Assembly (NCBI GenBank): GCA_020629615.1
Contig: JAHDCZ010000002.1
Span: 1 to 64,000 of the forward strand
DNA: 64,000 bases
Reading direction: 5' to 3'
Source: Saprospiraceae bacterium
GTDB lineage: Bacteria > Bacteroidota > Bacteroidia > Chitinophagales > Saprospiraceae
Position numbers and translations under genes: made by a program. A model generated the notes under the pieces. It ran no database searches. It had not been told where the DNA came from and saw only the letters and a list, made by a program, of their open reading frames with translations. Shown in pieces: positions 54,236 through 63,039 of this stretch (position 1 is the first letter of the stretch; every line of letters starts with the position of its first letter).

Positions 54236-55660
54236 TTAATTTAAACCAAGGGGATTTCCAAGATAGAAATCTATGACCTTACTTTTGAATAAATAATCAT
54301 ATCTCGAGATCAACAGATTGATTTCTGCATTATCTAGTTGGTTCTTAGCATTGATGAAGTCAAAGGTGTTGATAGCACCAAGATTAAATCGTTTTTGAGC
54401 ATTGGCATAGGCCGCACGTTGAGCGTCTACACTTTTCTGCGAAGCTTCCATTTGTTTTTTTGCAGCCTTCACATTGGCAATGGATTGCATCACATTGGTT
54501 TTTAAATTGTCACGCATTTGAGCTCCATTGAGGTTTGTGTTGACCGCATTTAATTTGGCTCTCTGGACGCCCATTTTGGCATTGTAATTATTATAAATCG
54601 GGATACTTAATTGAAATCCAAAACCATAGGATAGATTTTCATCAAGTTGATTACCATATGGGTTTTGAGATGTAAGAAAAGTCGGTTGATCTGTTCCGAT
54701 TTGAGTTTCTGTACCATTGATATAGACGGTTTGGTTAATTCTTTCAAACTCAACTCCATCAATGCGTAATCCTTTATTTGAGTAATTTGTACCTAGGCTT
54801 GCGCCGAATCCTAGAGTAGGGTAATGAGCAGTTTTTGCGATATCCACACCAATGGCTGCACTCTCATCTTTGTATTCCTGTCCTTGAATATTGGATTGTG
54901 TTTTTAAAGCACTATTATAGACTTGATCAAAAGTGATTTGGTCGGGATCCATCACAACTTCAATTCCTGAGTTAGGTACAATTACTTCAATATCCTTTTC
55001 GACGTCAAGTCGCAATAATTGTTTCAAGTTTAATATAGCGATATCATAGGTGTTTTCATTTTGTACAATATTTTGCATTTGAAGAGCAATCTGTGCTTCA
55101 AGATCCAATCGTTCGTTTTGAGGTCTTGATCCTGCCTTGATTAATTTGTCCAGTTGTGCAATTTGTTCTTCTACCAGTAACAATTGATTCTTAGAAATCT
55201 TTAAATTTTCTTGAGCAAAAAGCACATTCAAGTATGTATTGGCAACGGTTAATGAGATATCTTTTGTGCTCTGATCGGCATCTAATTCGGCTGCAGCCAA
55301 ATTTAGTTTACTCTGTTTAATTGATTTGTTAATCCTTCCTCCGTTGTAGATGGTCACACCTGAACTAAGATTTATGTTGTTGGCAAAAAAGGTTTCCGTA
55401 TTGAAAGTGTTACTGGTCGGATCAACGGTACGACCAAAATTCCAATTAGCACCAGAGGAGGCATTTAAAGTTGGGAAACGGCTATGTTTAGCTAATGTTA
55501 GATCGATCTTAGAAAAGTCTACGTTCAATTTGGCTTGTTGAACATTGATATTGTTTTCAACAGCATGATCGATGCACTTTTTCAAATCCCAAACTTCTTG
55601 TCCAGCAATAGGCAATGCAAATAGTAATATTGAAATACACACCAAAACGAGATGTCGCAT
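54236..55660 (-). CDS. TolC-family outer membrane protein (second copy)
   Basis: A 474-residue TolC homologue with a signal peptide (ISILLFALPIAGQ) and an OEP repeat beginning VWDLKKCIDHAVENNINVQQ. The second repeat ends RFNLGAINTFDFINAKNQLD. Long helical coiled coils are present. It lies upstream of the adaptor, forming the outer-membrane and adaptor parts of an export machine that lacks its energising subunit in this window. It is not closely related to the TolC copy at 31.6-33.0 kb. Confidence 0.9.
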   Translation of the reverse strand: MRHLVLVCISILLFALPIAGQEVWDLKKCIDHAVENNINVQQAKLNVDFSKIDLTLAKHSRFPTLNASSGANWNFGRTVDPTSNTFNTETFFANNINLSSGVTIYNGGRINKSIKQSKLNLAAAELDADQSTKDISLTVANTYLNVLFAQENLKISKNQLLLVEEQIAQLDKLIKAGSRPQNERLDLEAQIALQMQNIVQNENTYDIAILNLKQLLRLDVEKDIEVIVPNSGIEVVMDPDQITFDQVYNSALKTQSNIQGQEYKDESAAIGVDIAKTAHYPTLGFGASLGTNYSNKGLRIDGVEFERINQTVYINGTETQIGTDQPTFLTSQNPYGNQLDENLSYGFGFQLSIPIYNNYNAKMGVQRAKLNAVNTNLNGAQMRDNLKTNVMQSIANVKAAKKQMEASQKSVDAQRAAYANAQKRFNLGAINTFDFINAKNQLDNAEINLLISRYDYLFKSKVIDFYLGNPLGLN

Positions 55661-55887
55661 ACGATTCTTATTTTATTATACAATGATATCTATAATTATT
55701 AGCTTTCTTTATAATAATATATAAAGGGTGCCTTTATTTGGATCAATAAAGATACTTAATGGACTACGGGAATAAAAAGTATTGCTCTTCTTTAAGTTAT
55801 ACTCAGTGAAAGGGGGTTGAGTTTTTTAGGGGTTTAAGATAATGGTATCAATTGTCACTAGAAGTGCGAAGTGCGATGATCTGATAA

Positions 55888-57186
55888 CTATCTTATATTA
55901 GAATTAATGGTTGTTATACCAATCAATTGATCGTATTCTCCCGCAAAATTTCGATAATAGACGAGGATGGTATATTCATTTTCAGTCTCAAACCAATCTC
56001 CTTCGAAAACACTAAGGTCTAATTTGTTATCTTTTAAGACGCCAAACATATAATCATAACGCCCTTGCTTAAAACGTGCTTCACCAACATATATTCGTCG
56101 TCGTTCGTCATATTCTAAGCGATACTCCGGTTTTGCCGACCAATCAGAAAATTGACCAACCAAATATACCTCGTCTAAGAGAGGTCCTGATTCCAAAGTA
56201 AAAATGACATTTGCGTAATCCGAACTGAGATTGGATTGAAAATAATCCTCTAAGGGTCGATCGGGATTTGGACGTTGACTATCTCTATCATAAATAAAAA
56301 ACCGACCATTGGCATCTGGTTCAAAACGATAATTGTTATTCCTTCTTGGTTGCGCCAATTCGAGCAAAACATCAGCACCAGAATTTGACAAGTCAATGGA
56401 ATGTATATGTTCTGTTCTTGTATTTAATGTTCGAATATCAAAATTTCGAAATTCCTTTGAAGCAGGAAAACTCAATTGATCAACGTAGTTAAATTGAAGA
56501 ATATCTTGATTGGTAAATTTGGGTCTGATATCGGTCATGGCATTGTCCCATCGACCATTCTGTAAAATGGTCACATTGATTTCATTCAGCGGGTCAACAA
56601 TTTTATAATTTTCATAATTGATCGTAAAATCAACTTCCTGGTGCGTTTTAATTTTGGATACATTCTGGGGATTGATAATCCTAGCGGCAATACTTACATT
56701 ATTATCGACAACTATGAATCTTCGAGCAATCACTGGTTCTATACCATCGTCAAACTCTTCGTAAATCACTAAGAGATAATTGCCCGATTTTGTCCATTGC
56801 ACATCTTGATTTGGAATGGATAATCGATAATTTGTGTAATTACTATAAGTTCTAGTCGAAAAATCAAAATTTCTTAGTTCTTCGCCATTAAAACCATTGA
56901 GGTACTCTATTTCATCTAATTCCGACACCCTCCAATCCTTAGTACAGTGATAAATATAATAGACATACGATTTTTCTTCAGGATCAATGTCATCAAAGCT
57001 TAGATGGAGTTGCGTACGACTACCGAGATCGAGGATCGGCGCTCCAAATACAGTCCCAGCTTTTTTGAATTGTACACTTTTGATAAATGGTACATAAACA
57101 TTATCGTAGACGACAGTACCTTGATTGGTTTGAGCAATAATTGAACCGCCCAAAAAAAACAAAAGAAAATGTATCAAGTATTTCAT
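55888..57186 (-). CDS. T9SS plug protein (DUF5103)
   Basis: A 432-residue exported protein (signal FLLFFLGGSIIAQ) of the DUF5103 family, shown in Flavobacterium johnsoniae to plug the SprA translocon of the type IX secretion system. Family-typical segments are SFDDIDPEEKSYVYYIYHCT, SELDEIEYLNGFNGEE, NYRLSIPNQDVQWTKSGNYL and NNYRFEPDANGRFFIYDRDS. ATG 57186 begins the signal; an upstream ATG at 57228 adds residues without similarity. Two T9SS cargo genes occur in this window, so the gene is expected to act with the T9SS. It is downstream of the aag gene, separated by 120 bp. Confidence 0.88.
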   Translation of the reverse strand: MKYLIHFLLFFLGGSIIAQTNQGTVVYDNVYVPFIKSVQFKKAGTVFGAPILDLGSRTQLHLSFDDIDPEEKSYVYYIYHCTKDWRVSELDEIEYLNGFNGEELRNFDFSTRTYSNYTNYRLSIPNQDVQWTKSGNYLLVIYEEFDDGIEPVIARRFIVVDNNVSIAARIINPQNVSKIKTHQEVDFTINYENYKIVDPLNEINVTILQNGRWDNAMTDIRPKFTNQDILQFNYVDQLSFPASKEFRNFDIRTLNTRTEHIHSIDLSNSGADVLLELAQPRRNNNYRFEPDANGRFFIYDRDSQRPNPDRPLEDYFQSNLSSDYANVIFTLESGPLLDEVYLVGQFSDWSAKPEYRLEYDERRRIYVGEARFKQGRYDYMFGVLKDNKLDLSVFEGDWFETENEYTILVYYRNFAGEYDQLIGITTINSNIR

Positions 57187-57306
57187 ACGCTCAACAATAT
57201 CAACATGATTTTCTATAAATAATTTCACTTTGAGCTTGTTTTTACTGATTATACACTACAACCATTTCAGCGAATGATTTATTATTTAAATATTCGCAAT
57301 TGTTGT

Positions 57307-57939
57307 TTATACTTTCTCAGGGTAGAAAACCACATCGGGCTTGCTAGTAAATTTGTTTCCTTTGATTCTAAACCTCCAAGGCCAATTAGAACACTCTTCA
57401 GCAGTAGACATTCCTACTCTAGGACCGGCGATGATTTGATTGGACTTCAAATTTGACACACTTTCTTCTATCCATACGGGGCTTTTGGGATCACAAAGAT
57501 CGATGGCATTCAAGGATTTATTTATCCCCATCGCGACCGTAAATTTTCCTGGACCATTTACGAGGCGAGGGTGTAATTTTGACATATTTCTTCTTTGCAG
57601 CATGATGTCAGTACCCTCAATTGGCTGAATAGCACGAATCAAAATAGCGTGGGCCTTTCCTTCAGGAGCAGTGACAATATTGAACAAATGATGAATTCCA
57701 TAACAGATGTAAACGTAAACCGTTCCTGGTTTTGCAAACATCGTTTCGGTGCGGGGAGTTCGTTTGTTTTGATACGCATGACAGGCCTTATCATCTGGGG
57801 CCCGGTAAGCTTCGGTTTCCACAATAATTCCGGAGCAACGATGATTTCCGATGTTCGATACCAAGTGTTTTCCTAGTAGTTTTTGGCTTACGCCTAATAC
57901 ATCTTCTGTATTAAAAAAAGATCTTGATAAACGATTCAT
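57307..57939 (-). CDS. DNA-3-methyladenine glycosylase (AAG/MPG type)
   Basis: A 210-residue base-excision glycosylase that removes alkylated purines. Seen are SQKLLGKHLVSNIGNHRCSG, the IVETEAYRAPDDKACHAYQN segment with the catalytic Glu, YVYICYGIHHLFNIV and LVNGPGKFTVAMGIN, all typical of the human AAG/B. subtilis YxlJ-like fold. Its ATG overlaps the guaB stop by one base (TAATG), so the two are translationally coupled. Confidence 0.93.
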   Translation of the reverse strand: MNRLSRSFFNTEDVLGVSQKLLGKHLVSNIGNHRCSGIIVETEAYRAPDDKACHAYQNKRTPRTETMFAKPGTVYVYICYGIHHLFNIVTAPEGKAHAILIRAIQPIEGTDIMLQRRNMSKLHPRLVNGPGKFTVAMGINKSLNAIDLCDPKSPVWIEESVSNLKSNQIIAGPRVGMSTAEECSNWPWRFRIKGNKFTSKPDVVFYPEKV

Positions 57940-59423
57940 TAACTTCTTCTAGAGTAATTCGGTGCTTCTTTCGTGATCATGATATTATGAGGATGACTTT
58001 CCGTTACTCCTGCATTGGAAATTCGAACCATTTCCGCATGACAAAGTTCAGGAATGGTTCGAGCACCACAATAGCCCATTCCTGCTCGCAAACCTCCGAT
58101 ATACTGCACCATGACCTCTGAAAGTGTTCCTTTAAATGGTACTCTTCCTTCAATACCTTCTGGGACTAATTTTTTGATATCATCTTCAGTATCTTGGAAG
58201 TATCGATCCTTGGAACCGATTTCCATGGCTCCCAATGAACCCATACCTCGATATATTTTGAATTTTCTTCCTTGAAAAATCACAGTCTCTCCAGGTGATT
58301 CTTCGGTACCTGCAAATAAAGATCCGCCCATGATCGTACTTGCGCCCGCCACCAATGCTTTTGCAATATCTCCAGTGTATCGAATACCTCCATCTCCAAT
58401 GATCGGTATTCCTGATCCATGAATGGCTTGGGCTGCATTTTTTATTGCAGACAATTGAGGAACACCCACACCAGCAACTATCCGGGTGGTACAAATACTT
58501 CCTGGTCCCACCCCGACTTTGACCCCATCTACACCTGCATCTACCAATGCTTTTGCACCAGCTCCAGTGGCCACATTACCACCTATCACTTCTAATTCTG
58601 GATAGTTTCTCTTCACTAATTTTACAGCATCTAATACTCCTTTGGAATGTCCATGAGCAGTATCCAAACAAATAACATCAACTGCGACCTTAACGAGTGC
58701 TTCTACTCGTTCCATCATATCATGAGTCACTCCAACTGCAGCACCCACCATAAGTCGACCGTGGATGTCTTTGGACGAATTTGGGTAGTTTTCAAGCTTC
58801 AAAATATCTTTGTAAGTGATTAGACCTACCAGCATATTGTTTTTGTCCACTACAGGTAACTTTTCAATTTTATGCTTTTGAAGAATTGCCCTTCCCTCAT
58901 CAAGGGTCGTTCCCATAGGGGCAGTGATTAAATTGGTTTTGGTCATGATCTCTTTGATGGGACGTTGGCCGTCTGTTTCAAATCTTAAATCACGATTGGT
59001 TAAAATTCCTTCCAATTTTCCATCAGAATGAACAATTGGAATCCCTCCAATTTTATGTTGTTTCATCAACATGAGGGCATCAGCCACTATACCACTAGAG
59101 TGCAATGTCACAGGATCTTGAATCATTCCGCTTTCTGATCTTTTGACTTTTCTCACTTGAGCAGCTTGGGCTTCGATACTCATATTCTTATGAATTATAC
59201 CAATTCCACCTTCACGAGCAATAGCGATCGCTAGTTTAGATTCAGTAACCGTGTCCATAGCTGCGGAGACAATAGGTACATTAATACGCAAATTACGCGT
59301 CAATTGAGTACTGATGTCTACTTCACGTGGGAGTACTTCTGAGTAAGAGGGAACTAAAAGAACGTCATCGAATGTGAACGCCTCGTTGATCAGAAATTGA
59401 TTTTTTGAGATGCTTTTTTCCAT
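57939..59423 (-). CDS. guaB: Inosine-5'-monophosphate dehydrogenase
   Basis: GuaB oxidises IMP to XMP, the committed step of GMP synthesis. The 494-residue product has the flavin-like barrel and inserted CBS domain pair ([20 protein letters not shown] and [20 protein letters not shown]). The catalytic Cys is in [18 protein letters not shown], and the phosphate motif is [10 protein letters not shown]. The C-terminal flap includes [20 protein letters not shown] 59423 fits the family; upstream residues of the open frame are not conserved. It has a consensus promoter directly before the ATG. aag follows. Confidence 0.97.
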   Translation of the reverse strand: MEKSISKNQFLINEAFTFDDVLLVPSYSEVLPREVDISTQLTRNLRINVPIVSAAMDTVTESKLAIAIAREGGIGIIHKNMSIEAQAAQVRKVKRSESGMIQDPVTLHSSGIVADALMLMKQHKIGGIPIVHSDGKLEGILTNRDLRFETDGQRPIKEIMTKTNLITAPMGTTLDEGRAILQKHKIEKLPVVDKNNMLVGLITYKDILKLENYPNSSKDIHGRLMVGAAVGVTHDMMERVEALVKVAVDVICLDTAHGHSKGVLDAVKLVKRNYPELEVIGGNVATGAGAKALVDAGVDGVKVGVGPGSICTTRIVAGVGVPQLSAIKNAAQAIHGSGIPIIGDGGIRYTGDIAKALVAGASTIMGGSLFAGTEESPGETVIFQGRKFKIYRGMGSLGAMEIGSKDRYFQDTEDDIKKLVPEGIEGRVPFKGTLSEVMVQYIGGLRAGMGYCGARTIPELCHAEMVRISNAGVTESHPHNIMITKEAPNYSRRS

Positions 59424-59426
59424 ATG

Positions 59427-59456
59427 CAAAGATAAAGCAAGAAATTCGAGTTTCAA
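59427..59456 (-). promoter_or_regulatory. Consensus promoter of guaB
   Basis: Minus strand: TTG (59456-59454), 19 bp, TATCTTTG (59434-59427), an exact fit to the Bacteroidota consensus. Only three bases separate the -7 box from the ATG, implying a leaderless or nearly leaderless mRNA. Confidence 0.65.
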
Positions 59457-59516
59457 TGTTCTTAATCTATTTCTTTTTACGATCTTTCATTTTTTCGATT
59501 TCAATAGGATAGAATC

Positions 59517-59960
59517 ATGTTAAGTATACATTCCGATGCTTATTTTATGAAACAAGCTTTTAAGGAAGCAGAGAAAGCTCGTGATCGTGGAGAGGTACCA
59601 GTAGGTGCTGTGGTGGTGTGCAAAAAACAAATTATAGCTAGAGCGCATAATCAAACAGAATTGTTAAGTGATGTGACGGCTCATGCCGAAATGTTAGCGC
59701 TTACTGCAGCAAGTAATTTTTTGGGAAGCAAGTATTTAGCTTCCTGTGAATTGTATGTCACTATGGAGCCCTGTATTATGTGTGCTGGAGCACTGAAATG
59801 GTCCCAAATTGGACGAGTAGTATATGGAACTAGTGATGATAAAGGAGGATTTATGAGGTACGGCAAAGAGCTACTCCATAACAAAACAAAGGTAGAATAC
59901 GGCGTGTTACATGAAGAATGCTCTGAAATAGTGAAGGCTTTTTTTAGAGAAAAGCGATGA
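59517..59960 (+). CDS. tadA: tRNA-specific adenosine deaminase
   Basis: TadA deaminates A34 to inosine in tRNA-Arg(ACG). The 147-residue enzyme has the zinc site: His-Ala-Glu in TAHAEMLAL and the second half MEPCIMCAGALKWSQI. The N-terminal segment ARDRGEVPVGAVVVCKK is family-typical. It is divergent from guaB and runs convergently toward a barrel gene 7 bp away. Confidence 0.95.
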   Translation: MLSIHSDAYFMKQAFKEAEKARDRGEVPVGAVVVCKKQIIARAHNQTELLSDVTAHAEMLALTAASNFLGSKYLASCELYVTMEPCIMCAGALKWSQIGRVVYGTSDDKGGFMRYGKELLHNKTKVEYGVLHEECSEIVKAFFREKR

Positions 59961-59967
59961 GCTTCCA

Positions 59968-61065
59968 TCACCTGCTAAAACTATATGTCACCACTATCCG
60001 GACTCTTGAGGACATATTTAAGCCTGCATTCCATTCGTTTACAACTCCTTGTTCATCAAAATCGAAGTTTACAAATAGACTAGGCGTTGTTTCAAAGCCT
60101 AACCTAAATTTCTCACCATTGTTCTTGTAATAAACTCCAATGACATAGCCTATAGATGGCCTTAGATTGATGTTGAAATCCTCAGAATTAGAAGAGTATG
60201 AAATATTGAATCCAGGTTCCAATCCATGGATAAAATCAATATGATCACTCAATGATTTGCGATTTTCCAAACCTGCATTGAAAACTAAATTCCAGCCCAA
60301 ATCGAATTTTCGTGTTCGTCGAATATTAAAATTACTCAACCCTAAGGTGTATCGTACATATTGCTTTTCGGATCTTTGAGTTTTGACAACCGCATTAAAG
60401 GAGTTTAAAGAGTACAAACTGATTCCTACTTCTGTAAGTTTATGAGTGCTGCTCTCAGCATCCGAGTTACTGATTTTTTTTGAAGAAGAATTACCATAAA
60501 ATTGATACCCAAAACTGAGTTGAAAATTGCTGTTGAAAGGAGTAATATCATTATCCACCAAGGATTGATTTTTTGATTCGTCAAAAATGGAAGATATGCC
60601 ATGATTATAACTCGCTCGAATCTTGACCTTTTTAATGTTGTACTCAAAACCCATGATTAAACCAAAATCTAATAAGTTATGCGCTATTTCATCCTCTTCT
60701 CTAAAAAGGAAACCCATATTGCCTCCAATAAAATATCCAAATGAACGGTGAGGAAGAAAACTAATGGTAGGAATAATATCGATGTATTCGTAAGTTTCCT
60801 TTCTTACTTCTCTATTGTTTGGGGCACGATCAACAAATCCTTTTTGAGAGAATAGGAATCCAGCATTGAAATTAAAACTCTTACTCAAGGGCATTTCAAA
60901 TGAATATCCTGCAAAATAATTGTAATCATAATTGTAATTATGCTGGACCGTATTGCGCCAGGACACATTACTTTTGTTGAAACCAGTTTGTACGAAATGT
61001 GATTGGCCGGTAATCGAATTGAGATATCCGATAAAGAACAAAGAGAAAACAAAGTATTTTATCAT
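59968..61065 (-). CDS. Uncharacterised outer-membrane beta-barrel protein
   Basis: This 365-residue product has a signal peptide (FFIGYLNSITGQ) and alternating strands throughout (FFAGYSFEMPLSKSFNFNAG, LIMGFEYNIKKVKIRASYN, LQLSFGYQFYGNSSSKK) ending VRIVVTYSFSR, which fits a transmembrane beta-barrel of the porin-like/PorT-like kind. No named family can be assigned. It is convergent with tadA, 7 bp apart, and divergent from the following plus-strand gene. Confidence 0.65.
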   Translation of the reverse strand: MIKYFVFSLFFIGYLNSITGQSHFVQTGFNKSNVSWRNTVQHNYNYDYNYFAGYSFEMPLSKSFNFNAGFLFSQKGFVDRAPNNREVRKETYEYIDIIPTISFLPHRSFGYFIGGNMGFLFREEDEIAHNLLDFGLIMGFEYNIKKVKIRASYNHGISSIFDESKNQSLVDNDITPFNSNFQLSFGYQFYGNSSSKKISNSDAESSTHKLTEVGISLYSLNSFNAVVKTQRSEKQYVRYTLGLSNFNIRRTRKFDLGWNLVFNAGLENRKSLSDHIDFIHGLEPGFNISYSSNSEDFNINLRPSIGYVIGVYYKNNGEKFRLGFETTPSLFVNFDFDEQGVVNEWNAGLNMSSRVRIVVTYSFSR

Positions 61066-61280
61066 TAGTGGCTTCCTTTAAGATAGATTAGAAAGATACT
61101 TATTTTTGGTATTAAAATGTCATAAAGATAACTACTCGAAAGAATCAAATTTCGATTTTGGATTCCTTAGATTTCTAAAGAAATTATTAAACCATTCATT
61201 TCAACGTTAAAATTTCTTAACAAATACGATTCTTTTTAAACTTGCGCTTATCTTTTCAGTCAATGGATAAAATTTAAACT

Positions 61281-61820
61281 ATGAAGAATTTCCAAAATTA
61301 TTTGCTCGGTTTTTTATTGATCACTCTAATGGCCAGTTGTGGTCAACAATTAACCCCCTTTTCGCAAAGAATGGTCGAAGAATACAACTGGACTAACACG
61401 GACTTAGAAAAGGTCCAGTTCTATTTGTCGGACGAAATAGTATTAAGACGAAATATCGGAACGGAAGATTCTAGAATTCGTGATGGAAAGATTAAAGTCG
61501 TCGATGGAAGAAAAGTGGAAGAAATTCGATTTGAAAAGGGAACGCCAGGAGTCATGATATTTACTCCCAAGAACAATTTGTACGCGATTAGTTTTGATTC
61601 ATCTGACGAAAAGTACTTAATGTTTGGTCCTAGCAAAAAGCAACGAGGAAAATATGTCCTAAAGGCTAAAGATTGGTCTAAGAATTTCGGCAAAGTTACT
61701 TACAACGGAAAAACATATACAACCTCCGCATCTTCAGCATATGCTTCGTTATTGGTAGACATTAAAAAAGCAAAGAAAGTGAGTTATAAATCCCAAACTG
61801 CCAAAGGAAGAAAACTCTAA
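61281..61820 (+). CDS. Uncharacterised lipoprotein
   Basis: I do not recognise a named family. The 179-residue protein has a lipobox (LLITLMASC, Cys20) and a basic, strand-rich domain (KVQFYLSDEIVLRRNIGTED, VEEIRFEKGTPGVMIFTPKN, YVLKAKDWSKNFGKVTYNGK). The C-terminus is Lys-rich (KKAKKVSYKSQTAKGRKL). A TATTTTTG -7-like box lies 173 bp upstream, at 61101-61108, giving a long possible leader. Its stop overlaps the convergent pcm gene by 4 bp. Confidence 0.6.
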   Translation: MKNFQNYLLGFLLITLMASCGQQLTPFSQRMVEEYNWTNTDLEKVQFYLSDEIVLRRNIGTEDSRIRDGKIKVVDGRKVEEIRFEKGTPGVMIFTPKNNLYAISFDSSDEKYLMFGPSKKQRGKYVLKAKDWSKNFGKVTYNGKTYTTSASSAYASLLVDIKKAKKVSYKSQTAKGRKL

Positions 61821-62473
61821 ATTTTGTTATTCGTTCCTTGTAGAAAAGGAACAAACTTAAATGCTCCAAATGTTTCTCGGGTAAATTGATCTTCAGATAT
61901 CCTTTTGATTCGGAGCATTTTTTTATTATCCTCGGTAGAACCTACCGGAATAACCAAAAGCCCTCCAATCCTCAACTGATTCATCAAAGTCTTGGGAAGC
62001 TCAGTTGCGCCGGCTGTTACAATTATTTTATCGAATGGAGCAAATCGTGGAGCACCTTTATAACCATCCCCAAAAAGTGTTCGAATATTGCCGTATCCAA
62101 TTTTACGTAGAAGGGTATAGGTCTTTTGAAATAAGCCCTCTTGACGCTCGATACTATATACTTTGGCGCCCAAGTAACTTAAAACACATGCTTGGTAACC
62201 AGAACCAGTGCCAATCTCTAATATTTTATCTCCTTTATGAATTCTCAAGAGCTCGGTTTGCCGAGCCACCGTATACGGGTGAGAAATGGTCTGATTATTA
62301 TCGATAGGGAAAGCAACGTCTTGGTATGCCCATTCTTCAAAGGCTTTATCTAAGAAAAAATGACGCGGAATATTCATGATTGCAGTAAGTACCTTTTGAT
62401 CCTTAATACCCTTGGTTTGCAATGTTTTTACTAAATTTTGCCTAAGTCCCTTATGTCTGTAATTATCTTCCAC
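61817..62473 (-). CDS. pcm: Protein-L-isoaspartate O-methyltransferase
   Basis: Pcm methylates L-isoaspartyl residues in damaged proteins using SAM. The 218-residue product shows the SAM motif ILEIGTGSGYQACVLS, the preceding ISHPYTVARQTELL, and DKIIVTAGATELPKTLMNQL. I use GTG 62473, giving MEDNYRHKGLRQNLV, because a perfect -7 box (TATATTTG) overlaps the TTG at 62491 that would otherwise start the frame. It overlaps the convergent lipoprotein gene by 4 bp. Confidence 0.9.
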   Translation of the reverse strand: MEDNYRHKGLRQNLVKTLQTKGIKDQKVLTAIMNIPRHFFLDKAFEEWAYQDVAFPIDNNQTISHPYTVARQTELLRIHKGDKILEIGTGSGYQACVLSYLGAKVYSIERQEGLFQKTYTLLRKIGYGNIRTLFGDGYKGAPRFAPFDKIIVTAGATELPKTLMNQLRIGGLLVIPVGSTEDNKKMLRIKRISEDQFTRETFGAFKFVPFLQGTNNKI

Positions 62474-62488
62474 GCCTTGATGTTTCAA

Positions 62489-62496
62489 CAAATATA
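62489..62496 (-). promoter_or_regulatory. Putative -7 element of pcm
   Basis: TATATTTG on the minus strand, 16 bp upstream of the chosen GTG start. It decides against the TTG codons at 62491 and 62488, which it overlaps or abuts. No -33 TTG. Confidence 0.45.
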
Positions 62497-62544
62497 TTAA
62501 TTATTTTTATAATATATATTATGTTGATAGTAAGGAGTAGGCTT

Positions 62545-62997
62545 TTATTCTCTCAACATCGCAATATGTGGGATGCCATCTTCGAGATAAGAAGATCCTT
62601 GACGTCTAAAACCCAGTTGGTGGTAGAACATTTCTAGGTGTTCTTGTGCGGATATTTTGATCTTATCTTGATTAAATAGAATCTTGCATTGTTCTATGGA
62701 AAAATTCATGAGCTCATATCCGATGCCTTGACCTCTTATTTTAGATGAGGTAATCACACGACCGATACTACAATATTCGTCGTAAGACAAACCTTTATCT
62801 AGTAATCTTGTATAAGCACAAAGTTCATTTTGATCATCATACCCAAGCACATGCAATGATTGCTTGTCTAAACCATCCGTGTCCAAATAGGGACAGTTTT
62901 GCTCTACAATGAAAACCTCTTGTCTTAAGCTTAGCAATGAATATAACTCATCAAGAGACAATTCATCAAATTGCTTAACGGTATACTTAAGTTTCAA
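62545..62997 (-). CDS. GNAT acetyltransferase, ElaA-like
   Basis: A 150-residue GNAT-fold acyltransferase. LSLRQEVFIVEQNCPYLDTD and GLDKQSLHVLGYDDQNE are diagnostic of the ElaA group, and VITSSKIRGQGIGYELMNFS is the acetyl-CoA-binding motif A (R-G-Q-G-I-G). The C-terminal FYHQLGFRRQGSSYLEDGIP matches as well. Substrates of the family are unknown. It lies 42 bp downstream of the endonuclease-like gene on the same strand. Confidence 0.9.
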   Translation of the reverse strand: MKLKYTVKQFDELSLDELYSLLSLRQEVFIVEQNCPYLDTDGLDKQSLHVLGYDDQNELCAYTRLLDKGLSYDEYCSIGRVITSSKIRGQGIGYELMNFSIEQCKILFNQDKIKISAQEHLEMFYHQLGFRRQGSSYLEDGIPHIAMLRE

Positions 62998-63039
62998 ATG
63001 TGAAGATTGTTTTATGAAAGATAATTTTCTTTGAATTCA

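Noticed and set aside
55862-55876. Tandem heptamer (GAAGTGC twice) in the gap upstream of the TolC gene
   Set aside because: Two copies of seven bases are within chance, with no other signal nearby.
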